This document shows positions 42,858 to 52,074 of a stretch of 64,000 nt of DNA, piece by piece; the first letter of the stretch is position 1; every line of letters begins with the position of its first letter. This stretch comes from Opitutus sp. ER46 (GTDB taxonomy: Bacteria; Verrucomicrobiota; Verrucomicrobiia; Opitutales; Opitutaceae), in NCBI RefSeq assembly GCF_003054705.1, contig NZ_QAYX01000025.1, positions 248,001 through 312,000 on the forward strand. Direction: 5' to 3'. The notes below the pieces were generated by a model. It worked only from the letters and a program-made list of their open reading frames with translations, did not search any database and had not been told where the DNA came from. The position numbers and the translations under genes were made by a program.

Positions 42858-44066
42858 ATGAGAACGCTGCCCTTCCGTTTCTCGATGCTCGCGCTGGTCA
42901 TGGCGCTGATGGTTGCGGTCAACGCGGTGGCTCAGGAAGCACGCATTGTTAAGCTCGTCGGCACGGGTTCCGCGGTGGTGGAGGTGGATGGCCGGGTGAC
43001 CCCGGCGCGGGAAGCGATGGTCCTCCCGCTTAACGCCGAGATTCGTACGACGGGCCAGGAGGTGTATGTGGAGGTGGCGACCGGAATCGTGGCCACCGTG
43101 AAAGCGAACTCGATTGTGCGGCTGGATACGTTGTCGAGTGCAGGGTCGGTCCTGGAGCTGAAGCAAGGCACGCTGGTCAGCCAGATCGACAAGAAGCGGA
43201 ACGCGGGGAAGAGCTATCAGGTGAAGACGCCACGGGGCGTGGCGGCGGCGCGCGGCACGGCCTTCACCATATCGCTGGCCCACGACGGGCTCGCGGTCGC
43301 GGCGACGGCGGATGCGATCACGTTCACCACTCCGGCGGGAGTGTCGTTCACGGTGCAGGCAGGCATGATCAGCCGGGCCGATCCGGGGCAGCCGCCGGGG
43401 GCGCCGATGCCCCTGGCGACGGCGGCCGCGTCGGACCCCGAGGTGGGGACGTTGGTGCGAGATGCGGTGCAGGTCCTGGCAACCGTGGTGGAGAACAATC
43501 TCGGCTCAATTTCGGCGGACTCGGCCGTGAACCTGATGGCCCAAGTGTTGGCGGTGGCGGTCATGGCGGTGCCGACGGAAGCGACGACGTTCACCGCGCA
43601 GGCGGTCACGGCGGTGACATCGAGTACGTCTGCGACAGGGGCCTCGGCAGATTCGGCGGCGTTGGCGGCGGGTGCCGTCACGGCGGCGGCGGTGCAATCG
43701 GCGCCGGCGCAGGCGGCAGCGATTGCCGGCGCGGCGGCCCAAGCGGCGCCGGCGCAGGCGGGAGTTATTACCGCTGCGGCGCAGAGTACGGCGCCGGCCG
43801 GCGCGGCCAGTGCGATTGTTTCCGAGGTCGCATCGGCGACCGGCCAGACCACCTCAGCGGTGCAGGCAAGCGCCGACGCATCGGCGACGCAGGCCGCGAA
43901 CGCGGTGAGCGTTTCCCGCGATGCGATCAGCGGCATCACCTCCGGATCGGCTTCCCAAGCCACCCCGCCGGAAACCGTCACGCCGTCGCCGGAAGCTGGT
44001 GACACGGGCTTGCCGCAGACGCCAAGTGTTCCGGTGGTCGATCCAACGGTGAGCCCATCATCTTAA
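42858..44066 (+). CDS. FecR-domain secreted protein with Ala/Pro 15-residue repeats
   Basis: 402 residues. A signal peptide (1-25, ending NAVAQ), then a FecR-type beta domain (~55-155: LPLNAEIRTTGQEVYVEVAT, KTPRGVAAARGTAFTI). From ~230 the chain is Ala-rich with 15-residue units APAQAAAIAGAAAQA (282-296), APAQAGVITAAAQST (297-311) and a weaker one after it, plus a degenerate copy at 238-252. The C-terminus is VPVVDPTVSPSS. The next gene shares both the repeat and this ending. FecR domains in such stand-alone proteins are probably periplasmic sensors or scaffolds; function is not established. Confidence 0.75.
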   Translation: MRTLPFRFSMLALVMALMVAVNAVAQEARIVKLVGTGSAVVEVDGRVTPAREAMVLPLNAEIRTTGQEVYVEVATGIVATVKANSIVRLDTLSSAGSVLELKQGTLVSQIDKKRNAGKSYQVKTPRGVAAARGTAFTISLAHDGLAVAATADAITFTTPAGVSFTVQAGMISRADPGQPPGAPMPLATAAASDPEVGTLVRDAVQVLATVVENNLGSISADSAVNLMAQVLAVAVMAVPTEATTFTAQAVTAVTSSTSATGASADSAALAAGAVTAAAVQSAPAQAAAIAGAAAQAAPAQAGVITAAAQSTAPAGAASAIVSEVASATGQTTSAVQASADASATQAANAVSVSRDAISGITSGSASQATPPETVTPSPEAGDTGLPQTPSVPVVDPTVSPSS

Positions 44067-44233
44067 CCCGGTATTTTATGGGGCTGGAGTTTACGCCAAC
44101 GGCCTGCTTTAGACCGGTTCGTCCTGGGGGTATCCACCGCGCCATAATAGGTTTAATCCTTGCTTCGGTGACCCAATTGCATAATTCGCTAACCGCCATT
44201 CCCACCACACCTACCACCCTTTAATACGATCCC

Positions 44234-44971
44234 ATGAAAACACGCAGCCTACTGCTGGCTTTGGTCGCCAGCGCTTTGTCGTCGTTTGCTATCGCGGCCG
44301 ATTCTGGCAGCGCTTTGCCCTCGCAGCTCGCCGCTCAGTTGCAGGCGGCCAATGTGTCGCAGGAGGTTGTCAATCAAGTGACTGCGGCTCTGCAGTCCGG
44401 TGACACCACAGCGCTTGCTCAGATTGCGGCCGCCAATCCGACCTTGGCTCCGAGTCTCGTGAGCGCAGCGGCGGCGGCTCATCCGGCGACGGCGGCAAGC
44501 ATCGCGGTCGCGGTGACCCGTGCGGTGCCCGCCCAAGCGGCGGCGATTGCTTCGGCTGCCGCTCAGGCGGTTCCCACCCAGGCGGCGACGATCGCTGCGG
44601 CGGTCGTGGTCGTTGCTCCGACGCAGGCGGCGGCGGTTGCCGCGGCGGTCGTGACGGCGGTTCCCTCGCAGTCTGGTGCGATCACGGCGGCGGTTACGAC
44701 GGTTGCTCCGACGGCTGCTGACTCCGTGATCAACGCCGTCGCCACCGCGACGAACACCTCGAGTGACACGGTTCGCTCGGACGCGACGGCCAATGCCGCT
44801 GCCGGTCAGGCTGCTGCTTCGACGGCGACCCAGGCCGTGGCCAGCACTCCAGCGGTTGAGACCGTCACCCCTGGGCCGGCGCCTGAGACCCCGGCGACGA
44901 CGACCCCGAACACCACTCCGACGTCGCCGGTGATTGACCCGACGGTCAGCCCCTCGGGCACCAATCCGTAA
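44234..44971 (+). CDS. Small secreted protein made of seven 15-residue repeats
   Basis: 245 residues. Signal peptide 1-22 (SLLLALVASALSSFAIAADS), a helical Gln/Ala segment (30-67), then seven head-to-tail 15-residue units at 68-172 without any insertion, e.g. VPAQAAAIASAAAQA (98-112) and APTQAAAVAAAVVTA (128-142). Each begins [N/H/V/A]P, which suggests a chain of short helices separated by proline turns. A Pro/Thr-rich tail ends SPVIDPTVSPSGTNP, almost the same as the ending of the preceding protein. No known family is recognised. It lies 167 bases after the FecR gene and ends at a strong terminator. Confidence 0.75.
   Translation: MKTRSLLLALVASALSSFAIAADSGSALPSQLAAQLQAANVSQEVVNQVTAALQSGDTTALAQIAAANPTLAPSLVSAAAAAHPATAASIAVAVTRAVPAQAAAIASAAAQAVPTQAATIAAAVVVVAPTQAAAVAAAVVTAVPSQSGAITAAVTTVAPTAADSVINAVATATNTSSDTVRSDATANAAAGQAAASTATQAVASTPAVETVTPGPAPETPATTTPNTTPTSPVIDPTVSPSGTNP
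44435..44749 (+). repeat. Seven 45-bp coding repeats
   Basis: 315 bases equal exactly seven units of 45 bp, encoding the 15-residue units of the small secreted protein. The units vary at DNA level but keep length perfectly, so selection acts on the protein period. Related units occur in the FecR-domain gene at about 43701-43835. Confidence 0.75.
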
Positions 44972-44990
44972 GGCCAAGCCTTCCTTTCGA

Positions 44991-45021
44991 GGCACTGGGA
45001 TCTCCCCCAGTGCCTTTTTTT
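44991..45021 (+). terminator. Intrinsic terminator after the repeat protein
   Basis: GGCACTGGG (44991-44999) pairs with CCCAGTGCC (45006-45014), followed by seven T. It lies 20 bases after the stop of the repeat-protein gene. Confidence 0.93.
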
Positions 45022-45164
45022 GTGTCCGGATGTCCTGGGCACGGCTCACGAGGTCGCCTGTGCCGGCAAGGCCTTGCAGCGTGGCAGAAGGGTAGCGCCA
45101 AGCGGCCACCGGCGCGGAGGCCAAGCTGCGCAGACGAACGGGATTGTCGCGACTGCGGTGAACC

Positions 45165-46184
45165 TTACTCGAGGAAGGTCTCCTGCTTGGGTGCCTTCTT
45201 GGCGGCGGCTGACTCGTCAGGAGCCGTGTTCAGATGCCGCGGCGGCTTGGATGCCTTGCTGGCGACGGCCAACTCGCGGTCCGCCACGATGCGATCACAG
45301 ATCTGATGAATGTGGAGCCGGAGCCACTGAGCGGTGCTCGAACCGGGCTGGTAGTCGGCTGGGCCGTAGGCATCGATGCGCCCGGATTGCAGCAGACGGT
45401 CGTTCTGCTCGAATTCGGCGAGCTTATCGGGATTGTACACGGCGTACGCCCGGCCGCCGCCCTTCTTCACCACCGAAAAACTCGGGACGTCGCTTGGACC
45501 GTCCGCGATGTAGATCATGTTCTGGATCGGAATGCGCCGATCCTCGGCGGCCATCTTGGAATTCACATCGATGGCGGAGTTCCGGTTGGTGCCCTTGTTG
45601 ATCTCGAAGATCGCGCGGGTCTTGGTCGTGTTGTCGATCACCATGCCGATCTGGGCAATCTCGGCACTCGCCTCAAGCGAGAGTTCCTTCTGTTGGAGGA
45701 AGCCGGGCTGAAGGGGATTCTCGACGAACTCGCAGGCCCAGATTCCGTCCACGTGCTGAGCGATCGCACTGCCGCGGATCATGGGCGCAATGCCGGTGCT
45801 GACGATGTAGTGTTCGACCGAGATCTCGTGCTTCACGTACTCGGGTTTCTCGAGCGCGAAGGCTTTGGCGCGGCCGAAAAATTCCGGGAGGCCGGGGTAG
45901 AACTTAATGTCGGAGCCGCACTCGAAGAGAATCTTGTTGTTCAATCCGGCCAGTGGGCCGGCGAGCACGTAGGTGAGCAGGTGGTTGAGATACGCGATCT
46001 CCGGCGACAGGTGATAACCGCGGCGCCGGTAGTGCTCAGCGAGCTTGTTGGTTTCCTCCCAAAACGTTCCTTCGTCGATGCCGTACCGACGGAAGAGCGG
46101 CGCCTGCATATATTCCGGGATTAAGGTCTTGTCGAAGTCCCAGATGCACGCGATGGTGTTTTGAGTGAAGAGTGTTGTGGCCAT
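45165..46184 (-). CDS. HAD-superfamily hydrolase
   Basis: 339 residues, cytoplasmic. HAD motifs: I, IWDFDKTLIP (nucleophile D16, acid D18); II, YIVSTGI (S129/T130); and IV, MIYIADGPSDVPSF (D228, D232). A cap lies between motifs I and II (~25-115). The long linker with INKGTNRNSAIDVNSKM (residues ~194-210) and a Lys/Pro/Ala-rich tail are unusual. Such proteins are phosphatases, but the substrate cannot be told. It is divergent from prfA, with a 107-base spacer. Confidence 0.83.
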   Translation of the reverse strand: MATTLFTQNTIACIWDFDKTLIPEYMQAPLFRRYGIDEGTFWEETNKLAEHYRRRGYHLSPEIAYLNHLLTYVLAGPLAGLNNKILFECGSDIKFYPGLPEFFGRAKAFALEKPEYVKHEISVEHYIVSTGIAPMIRGSAIAQHVDGIWACEFVENPLQPGFLQQKELSLEASAEIAQIGMVIDNTTKTRAIFEINKGTNRNSAIDVNSKMAAEDRRIPIQNMIYIADGPSDVPSFSVVKKGGGRAYAVYNPDKLAEFEQNDRLLQSGRIDAYGPADYQPGSSTAQWLRLHIHQICDRIVADRELAVASKASKPPRHLNTAPDESAAAKKAPKQETFLE

Positions 46185-46291
46185 TGCAGATCACTAGTGC
46201 GAGGCGTCGTGCCGCGCCGATCGATGCTGCAAACACAAGCCGGGCGCCGCGGCTCGCGCAATTCGCAAATGGCCCCTGCGCTGTGTAATCC

Positions 46292-47410
46292 ATGGACGAA
46301 CTTCCCGACATTGAACCTTTTCAACGCCGCCACGACGAACTCGGGGCACAGATGGCCGACCCGTCTTTCTATTCCAATCCGCGGCGGGCGGCAGACGTTA
46401 CCCGGGAGCACCAGAAACTGAGCCAGCTGATCGCCGATCATGCAGCGTTTCAGCGCGTGGATCGTGAAGTCGGGGAGGCGCTTGCCCTGGGCAAGGACCC
46501 CACGGCTGATGCCGACCTGAAGGAACTTGCGGCGGCGGAACTCCCGGAACTGCAGCAGCGGCGCGAGGAGCTGCGCAAGACGGTGTTGCTGGCGATGATC
46601 CCGCCGGACCCGACCGATTCCCGCGATACGGTGATGGAGATCCGCGCGGGCACGGGTGGCGACGAGGCCAGCCTCTTTGCCGCTGAACTCTTCCGGATGT
46701 ATTCGAAGTACGCGGATGGCTGCGGATGGAAAATCCAGCCGATGAGCAGCAGCTTGTCCGAGCGCGGCGGTTTCAAGGAGGTCATTTTCCTGATCACGGG
46801 CGTCGACGTGTACAAACAGCTGAAGTTCGAGAGCGGGGTGCATCGCGTCCAACGCGTGCCCGTCACGGAGGCCAACGGCCGCATTCATACGTCGACGGTC
46901 ACGGTGGCGGTACTGCCCGAGGCCGAGGAGGTGGACGTCCATATCGACCCGCAGGACCTCGAGATCACGGTGAGTCGTGCGAGCGGCCCCGGTGGGCAGG
47001 GCGTGAATACCACGGATTCCGCGGTCCAGATCGTGCACAAGCCGACCGGGCTGATCGTGTCTTGTGCCGACGAACGTTCGCAGCTGAAGAACAAGGCAAA
47101 GGCAATGACGGTGCTGCGGTCCCGACTCCTGAAGCGCCGCGAGGAGGAGGAACGGGCGAAGTATGCCGCGACTCGACGCAGCCAGATCGGTTCGGGCGAT
47201 CGCAGCGAACGCATCCGCACCTACAATTTCCCGCAGAACCGGATGACGGATCACCGGATCGGCCTCACGCTCTACAGCCTGCCCCAGGTGATGGAAGGCG
47301 ATATCCAGACGCTCATCAACGCGCTCCAGAAGGCCGACTATGAGGAGAAGCTGGCGGCGCTGACCGGACAGGCGTTTGCGCCGGCCCGGGCGGCAGATCT
47401 GGACGACTGA
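46292..47410 (+). CDS. prfA: Peptide chain release factor 1
   Basis: Recognises UAA and UAG stops on the ribosome and triggers peptide release. 372 residues (usual ~360). The codon-reading PxT motif is PVT (190-192) in [15 protein letters not shown], which separates RF1 from RF2 (SPF). The catalytic GGQ is 234-236 in [15 protein letters not shown]. The C-terminal arm [20 protein letters not shown] is typical. There is one base between its stop and prmC, whose product methylates this GGQ glutamine. Confidence 0.96.
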   Translation: MDELPDIEPFQRRHDELGAQMADPSFYSNPRRAADVTREHQKLSQLIADHAAFQRVDREVGEALALGKDPTADADLKELAAAELPELQQRREELRKTVLLAMIPPDPTDSRDTVMEIRAGTGGDEASLFAAELFRMYSKYADGCGWKIQPMSSSLSERGGFKEVIFLITGVDVYKQLKFESGVHRVQRVPVTEANGRIHTSTVTVAVLPEAEEVDVHIDPQDLEITVSRASGPGGQGVNTTDSAVQIVHKPTGLIVSCADERSQLKNKAKAMTVLRSRLLKRREEEERAKYAATRRSQIGSGDRSERIRTYNFPQNRMTDHRIGLTLYSLPQVMEGDIQTLINALQKADYEEKLAALTGQAFAPARAADLDD

Positions 47411-47411
47411 C

Positions 47412-48278
47412 ATGCTCACCGTCCTGGAGATCATCAAGCGTACGACAGAGTTTCTGGGTGCGAAGGGCGTTGATGCCGCGCGGCTCAATGCGGAGCACCT
47501 GATTGGCCACGCGCTTGGGCTGAAGCGGATGCAGCTTTACCTCCAGTTCGAGCGGCCGCTTGCCGAGAGCGAACTGGAGAAAATCCGCCCGTTGGTGCGC
47601 CGACGAGCCCAGCACGAGCCACTGCAGTACATCCTGGGCGAAACCGAGTTTCACGGGCTCAAGCTCAAGGTCGACAAACGGGCGCTCATTCCCCGTCCCG
47701 AGACCGAGCTCCTGGTGGAACAACTGGTCGCTTTGTATGTGCCCAATCCCCCGGCTCGGATCCTGGATATGGGCACGGGAAGCGGCGCCATTGCGTTGGC
47801 ACTGGCGCGGGCGTTTCCAGTGGCTGAAGTCGTGGCCACGGATCTCAGCGAAGAAGCCCTGGCGCTGGCGGCGGAGAATGCGGCCGCTGATCCGGGCACC
47901 GCCCGCGTGCGCCTGGGCCGCTCGCGCTGGTTTGAGACCCTGCCGGCCCCGGGCCCGTACGAGCTAATCGTTTCGAACCCGCCATATCTTTCAGCCGAAG
48001 AGACGGCCCAGACTCATCCGGAGGTGCGGCAGCATGAGCCGGTATCGGCGCTGACAGCCGCGGAAGGCGGGCTCGCGGACCTGCGCGAGATAATTACGGA
48101 GGCCCCCACTTTCCTGCGGGCGGGCGGGCTGTTGGCGCTGGAGACCGGGATCGCTCAGCATGCCGCGCTTCTCGCGATGGCGAAAGCGGCTGGCTTTGCC
48201 CGGGCGGAATCGCGTCGGGATCTGACCGGACGCGATCGCTACGTGTTTGCCTGGATGCCGGCGGAGCCGGCCGCCTGA
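47412..48278 (+). CDS. prmC: Release factor glutamine methyltransferase
   Basis: Transfers a methyl group from SAM to the GGQ glutamine of release factors. 288 residues. A helical N-terminal factor-binding domain (LNAEHLIGHALGLKRMQLYL, EPLQYILGETEFHG), then a SAM-dependent fold with MGTGSGAIALALA (120-132) and the substrate-glutamine motif NPPY (179-182). ATG 47412 is the start that fits the family; an earlier in-frame codon lies within prfA. Forms an operon with prfA. Confidence 0.95.
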   Translation: MLTVLEIIKRTTEFLGAKGVDAARLNAEHLIGHALGLKRMQLYLQFERPLAESELEKIRPLVRRRAQHEPLQYILGETEFHGLKLKVDKRALIPRPETELLVEQLVALYVPNPPARILDMGTGSGAIALALARAFPVAEVVATDLSEEALALAAENAAADPGTARVRLGRSRWFETLPAPGPYELIVSNPPYLSAEETAQTHPEVRQHEPVSALTAAEGGLADLREIITEAPTFLRAGGLLALETGIAQHAALLAMAKAAGFARAESRRDLTGRDRYVFAWMPAEPAA

Positions 48279-48300
48279 CCAGGCAGGGCGGAGGCAGACT

Positions 48301-50799
48301 TCAGCTGCCGGCCTTGGGGTTGGTCTTGGCGGCGACGGTGATCGGCGGACGGTTGCTGGTCCAGAGTTCCCGATTCTGCCCCAGGTTGATGGCGTCGCCA
48401 ACGATGCGGAGTGCCTCACGCAGGTGAACGTCGGCCTTGGTATAGGTCTCGTTCTCCTCAAATTCATCGAGCCCGTCGTCATCTTCCCCCTCCTTTGGGG
48501 CCGCCTTGATCTTCGGTGGCGGCGGCGGTGCCAGATAGATCGGGGTGTAGGCGAAGTCCGACTTGGCGATCTTCTCGCGCTCGGCCTTCATCTCCTTCCG
48601 GAACGCCTCGTCGGCGTCTTTCTGGCGCTCACGCTCCTTCAAATTGACCGAAACGAGCTTCTGCTGCTGGCGGGTTTTGAACCACTCCACGTTTTTGCGC
48701 AGATACTCGAACTCCTCGAGTTTGGCCTGCCGACTGAGGCTGGCTTCGCGCAGCGGCTTGATGAACTTCGCGTCGAGCGGCTGGCCATCGAAAAGACTGC
48801 TCGGAATCTGGTCCCAGACGAGCGCGCGAGGCAGGTCCGCCTCACCGATGTTCGGGATGTAATCCTCGATCGATGGGAGCGTGATGTCGGGGATCACACC
48901 CTTGAGTTGGGTGGAGGCGCCGCTCGGCAGGTAGTATTTCTGGATGGTGAACTTGGCGGCACCGGTCTTTTCCGTCGCCCGCCGGAGTTCGTTGCTGATC
49001 TGCTTCAGCTCAACAACCTGCTGCACGGTGCCCTTGCCATGCGTGGAACTGTCGCCCACGACCACGGCCCGGCCGTAGTTCTGGAGCGCACCGGTGACGA
49101 TTTCGGAGGCGGACGCGCTGAAGCGGTCAACGAGCACCGCGAGTGGCCCCTCGTAAGCCACCTGCGGGTTCTCGTCGCTATCGGGTCTGATCTCACCGTC
49201 GTAGCTCTTCACCTGCACCACGGGACCGCGACCAATGAACAGGCCCGTCAATTCGATCGCCTCCGTGAGGTAGCCGCCGCCGTTGCGGCGCAGGTCGAGC
49301 ACGATACCCTTGACCTTGCGGTCTTTGAGCAAGGCGATGAGCCGGGCGACATCCTTCGAGGCGGAGGTCTTTTCCGAGTCCGTATCCCCGTCGTCGGCGG
49401 GGCCGTAGAACGCGGGGAGGGTGATGACGCCGAAGGGCTCCGTCTGCCCCTTGCCGTTGGGCAGCTGGAATACCGCGGCCCGGGCGCGCTGCGCGTTCAG
49501 CTTCACCACGTCGCGCGTGATGATGATTTCGCGACGCACGGCGGAATCGGCGGCCTCGGCGGGCTGGATCATGAGATGCACAGGAGTGCCCTTTTCGCCC
49601 CGGATCATGTCGACGATCTTGCGCAGCTTCATGCCGATGACCTCGACCGGCTCCTGGCCGGGCTGGGCCACGGAGATGATCTTGTCGTTGGGTTTGAGTT
49701 GGCGTCCCAGGTCGGCGGGGCCGCCGGGCACGATCTCCTTCACGACGCAGTTGTCATCCTCCAACCCCAGCAGCGCGCCGATGCCGACGAGCTGAAGCTT
49801 CATCTGGATGGCGAAGTCCTCGAACGTGGTTGCGGAGAAATAGGTGGAGTGCGGGTCGTAGAGGCGGGCGATCGTCGACAGGTACAGCTCGACGAGGTCG
49901 TTTTGGTCAATTTCGGCGAGGTTTTTGAGCATGCGCTCGTAGCGCTTCCGCACGGTCTCCTTGGCCTTGTCGAGTTTCGAGAGAGGAGCCGTGGCGGGGG
50001 TGGTCGCGGTGGCGGCAACGTTGGATGCCTGGTTCGACGATTTCACCGCAGGGGTGGCCGGGGCCGGCGCAGAATTCGGAAGCGCGGCCGGTTTGCTCGA
50101 GTCAGGGGACGCCGTTCCGACGCGCGGCGCTTCGCCGGGGACCGTAATGGCGCCGTTGGTCGATGGCCCCGTGGGGGAGCCAGGTTTGGTGTCAGCTGAG
50201 GCCACGGGCTTCGCGTCCTTGGTGCTCAACATCTCGGCGATCAGCTCGAACTTGAGGCGCTTGCGCCAGAGGTCGTCCGCCGCCGCCATGTCGGAGGGCC
50301 ATTCGGACTTGGTGCGGTCGACGCGGTAAGTCTCGGTGGTGGAGAAGTCGAAATCCTTCTTGAGCTCGTCGAACACCCAGTTGATGCGCGCCTGCACGCG
50401 GGACTGATAGGTGTAGAAGATGTCGTACGCGGGATTCAGGTTACCCACGTAACGAACATTGTAATACGTGTTCTTGCCGTGCTCCTGGACAAACCGGGTC
50501 TTGTCGCTGTTGAGAAAGAACAGGTGCTGCCCGTCCAGGTCGCTCATGTAGTCCGGGATCACGTCGGAGTAGTCGGTGCCCACGGCATCGCGGTTGTAAT
50601 GCGCCTGCTCCAGGAGCTGGACCAGCGTCATGGCCTCGGCGGCGACGCGCGGCGGGGTGGTGAAGCGCTGGTCCGTGCTCGCGCTGGGCACCCTGGACGT
50701 TGCGGTCTGGGGATCGTTGGCCGCGAGGGCCGTTGCGCCAGCGAGGACAATACCGGACAGAAAGGCGAGACGACGGGCGATGGGAATGGCGCAACTCAT
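48301..50799 (-). CDS. prc: Prc/Tsp-type carboxy-terminal processing protease
   Basis: 832 residues. Signal peptide (1-27, FLSGIVLAGATALAAND), a Prc N-terminal domain, a PDZ domain (~335-430: LEDDNCVVKEIVPGGPAD), and the S41 catalytic domain with nucleophile S563 in VDRFSASASEIV and K589 in SSTHGKGTVQQ, the Ser-Lys dyad. The C-terminal domain has the DUF3340-like KTRQQQKLVSVNLKERERQK. A ~75-residue Pro/Ala/Ser/Thr-rich stretch (~200-275) interrupts the N-terminal domain and is not seen in E. coli Prc. It degrades or trims periplasmic proteins from the C-terminus. Confidence 0.92.
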   Translation of the reverse strand: MSCAIPIARRLAFLSGIVLAGATALAANDPQTATSRVPSASTDQRFTTPPRVAAEAMTLVQLLEQAHYNRDAVGTDYSDVIPDYMSDLDGQHLFFLNSDKTRFVQEHGKNTYYNVRYVGNLNPAYDIFYTYQSRVQARINWVFDELKKDFDFSTTETYRVDRTKSEWPSDMAAADDLWRKRLKFELIAEMLSTKDAKPVASADTKPGSPTGPSTNGAITVPGEAPRVGTASPDSSKPAALPNSAPAPATPAVKSSNQASNVAATATTPATAPLSKLDKAKETVRKRYERMLKNLAEIDQNDLVELYLSTIARLYDPHSTYFSATTFEDFAIQMKLQLVGIGALLGLEDDNCVVKEIVPGGPADLGRQLKPNDKIISVAQPGQEPVEVIGMKLRKIVDMIRGEKGTPVHLMIQPAEAADSAVRREIIITRDVVKLNAQRARAAVFQLPNGKGQTEPFGVITLPAFYGPADDGDTDSEKTSASKDVARLIALLKDRKVKGIVLDLRRNGGGYLTEAIELTGLFIGRGPVVQVKSYDGEIRPDSDENPQVAYEGPLAVLVDRFSASASEIVTGALQNYGRAVVVGDSSTHGKGTVQQVVELKQISNELRRATEKTGAAKFTIQKYYLPSGASTQLKGVIPDITLPSIEDYIPNIGEADLPRALVWDQIPSSLFDGQPLDAKFIKPLREASLSRQAKLEEFEYLRKNVEWFKTRQQQKLVSVNLKERERQKDADEAFRKEMKAEREKIAKSDFAYTPIYLAPPPPPKIKAAPKEGEDDDGLDEFEENETYTKADVHLREALRIVGDAINLGQNRELWTSNRPPITVAAKTNPKAGS

Positions 50800-50879
50800 G
50801 GGCGGTTTAGATGGGAACTCCTTCGAAATGTTCAGTCCAGTTCTGGAAATTCAAGCTGGGGTGGAGAAACGCAGGGTGG

Positions 50880-50914
50880 TTGAGAAAAAAGAAAGCCCGT
50901 GGGGCGGCGGGCTT
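50880..50914 (-). terminator. Intrinsic terminator of the rhomboid-like gene
   Basis: On the minus strand AAGCCCG and CGGGCTT (50908-50914 and 50893-50899) form a 7-bp stem with an 8-base loop, followed by TTCTTTTTTCTC. The stop codon of the rhomboid-like gene lies at the base of the stem, so the gene ends directly in its terminator and prc has its own promoter downstream. Confidence 0.82.
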
Positions 50915-51839
50915 AGCGGCGACTGATCTGGTGACGGGCTTCATCCAGGATGCGCCGTTCCTCCTCGGTGAGCGACCCGAAGCCCTGGCTGTTGATCTTG
51001 TCGAGGATTCGGTCGACTTCGGCGCGCACATCTCCCGGGTTCGCGGGCGCATCGGGCAGGGGCGGTGGAGGCGGGAACGAGGCGGGAGTGCCGTCGCCCT
51101 CGTTTCCCGGACGCCGCAGCCAGCGGGGAAGCTCGATCTCGCCCGGGCGGTGCCGCCGGTTGAACCAAGGGTTGTCGTAAATGTAGCGGTAGAAGAGGAA
51201 TCCCGTGAGCATTCCGCCCAGGTGCGCCGAACTCGCGTAGGTGGCACCGTAGGGGAGCTTGAGCCCCGGCAGCTCCCAGGCGACCAAGGCAACAGCATCG
51301 AGGGCTACAAGCGCCGCAGCGACGTGCTTCGGCTTCAGCGTTACGGGGAACAGGAAGAAAAGGAGGAAATTCAGTTCCTGGTTCGGGAAGAAACAGACGA
51401 AAACGATGAACAGCGCGTCGACCGCGGCGGTGGCTCCGATCAAGGTCTGGTTGCCCCCGAACCGCCAGTGGACGGCGGTCCAAGCCAGGCCCCCGACGAT
51501 CGTCGCCGCCGCGTAAAGGCCCATGAAGCGTCGGGTGCCCAGCATCGGAATCAGCTCCCGTCCCAGGAGAAAGAGCGCGCCGACGTTCACCAGGATGTGA
51601 AAGATGAACTGCGTGTCGTGTAAGAAGCTGTACGTCAGAAGCGTCCACAGCCTGAGGTCGCGGACGGCGGGTACACTCAGGGCAAAGGCGTCGCTGAGCT
51701 GGGAGCCGCTGCGCAGCCAGTTGGTGGACAGGGCGAACTGAACGATGAAGACGGCAAGGAGCGCGCAGATCAGCCACGTGAGCGCCGAGGTTTTTTCACC
51801 TCGGTATTCACCGCGCAGGGAAGGCCGATCAGAACGCAT
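50913..51839 (-). CDS. Rhomboid-family membrane protein, catalytic Ser replaced by Thr
   Basis: 308 residues with six helices. Rhomboid layout: SFLHDTQFIFHILVNVGALF (H81, N85 in the second helix), NQTLIGATAAVDALF in the fourth, and SSAHLGGMLTGFLFYR in the sixth (H206). Active rhomboids have GxSx in the fourth helix; here it is GATA with T137 at the Ser position, so normal proteolysis is doubtful. After the helices a Pro-rich linker leads to EVDRILDKINSQGFGSLTEE, a short helical module also seen at the end of other bacterial rhomboids. ATG 51839 is chosen; an earlier in-frame ATG adds 24 residues. Confidence 0.82.
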   Translation of the reverse strand: MRSDRPSLRGEYRGEKTSALTWLICALLAVFIVQFALSTNWLRSGSQLSDAFALSVPAVRDLRLWTLLTYSFLHDTQFIFHILVNVGALFLLGRELIPMLGTRRFMGLYAAATIVGGLAWTAVHWRFGGNQTLIGATAAVDALFIVFVCFFPNQELNFLLFFLFPVTLKPKHVAAALVALDAVALVAWELPGLKLPYGATYASSAHLGGMLTGFLFYRYIYDNPWFNRRHRPGEIELPRWLRRPGNEGDGTPASFPPPPPLPDAPANPGDVRAEVDRILDKINSQGFGSLTEEERRILDEARHQISRR

Positions 51840-52074
51840 CCGGGGGACGCTAGTGGCGGGGACTTCAAATACAAGCCGGGGGCTCCAATTCGGGCGCCGT
51901 AGTGACCACACGCATTTCAGCGGGAACTCAATGTCCGCGCTGAGCTTTGCATTGGGGGCTCAAAGCATCTGGAAGCCTTCGTCCTTCCGGCGTTTGGGGG
52001 ACGGAAATTGGGTCACGATGACCCGGCTGGCCGCTTGACACTCCCGGGGGTTGTTCGCTTGTTTCGGCCGATCT

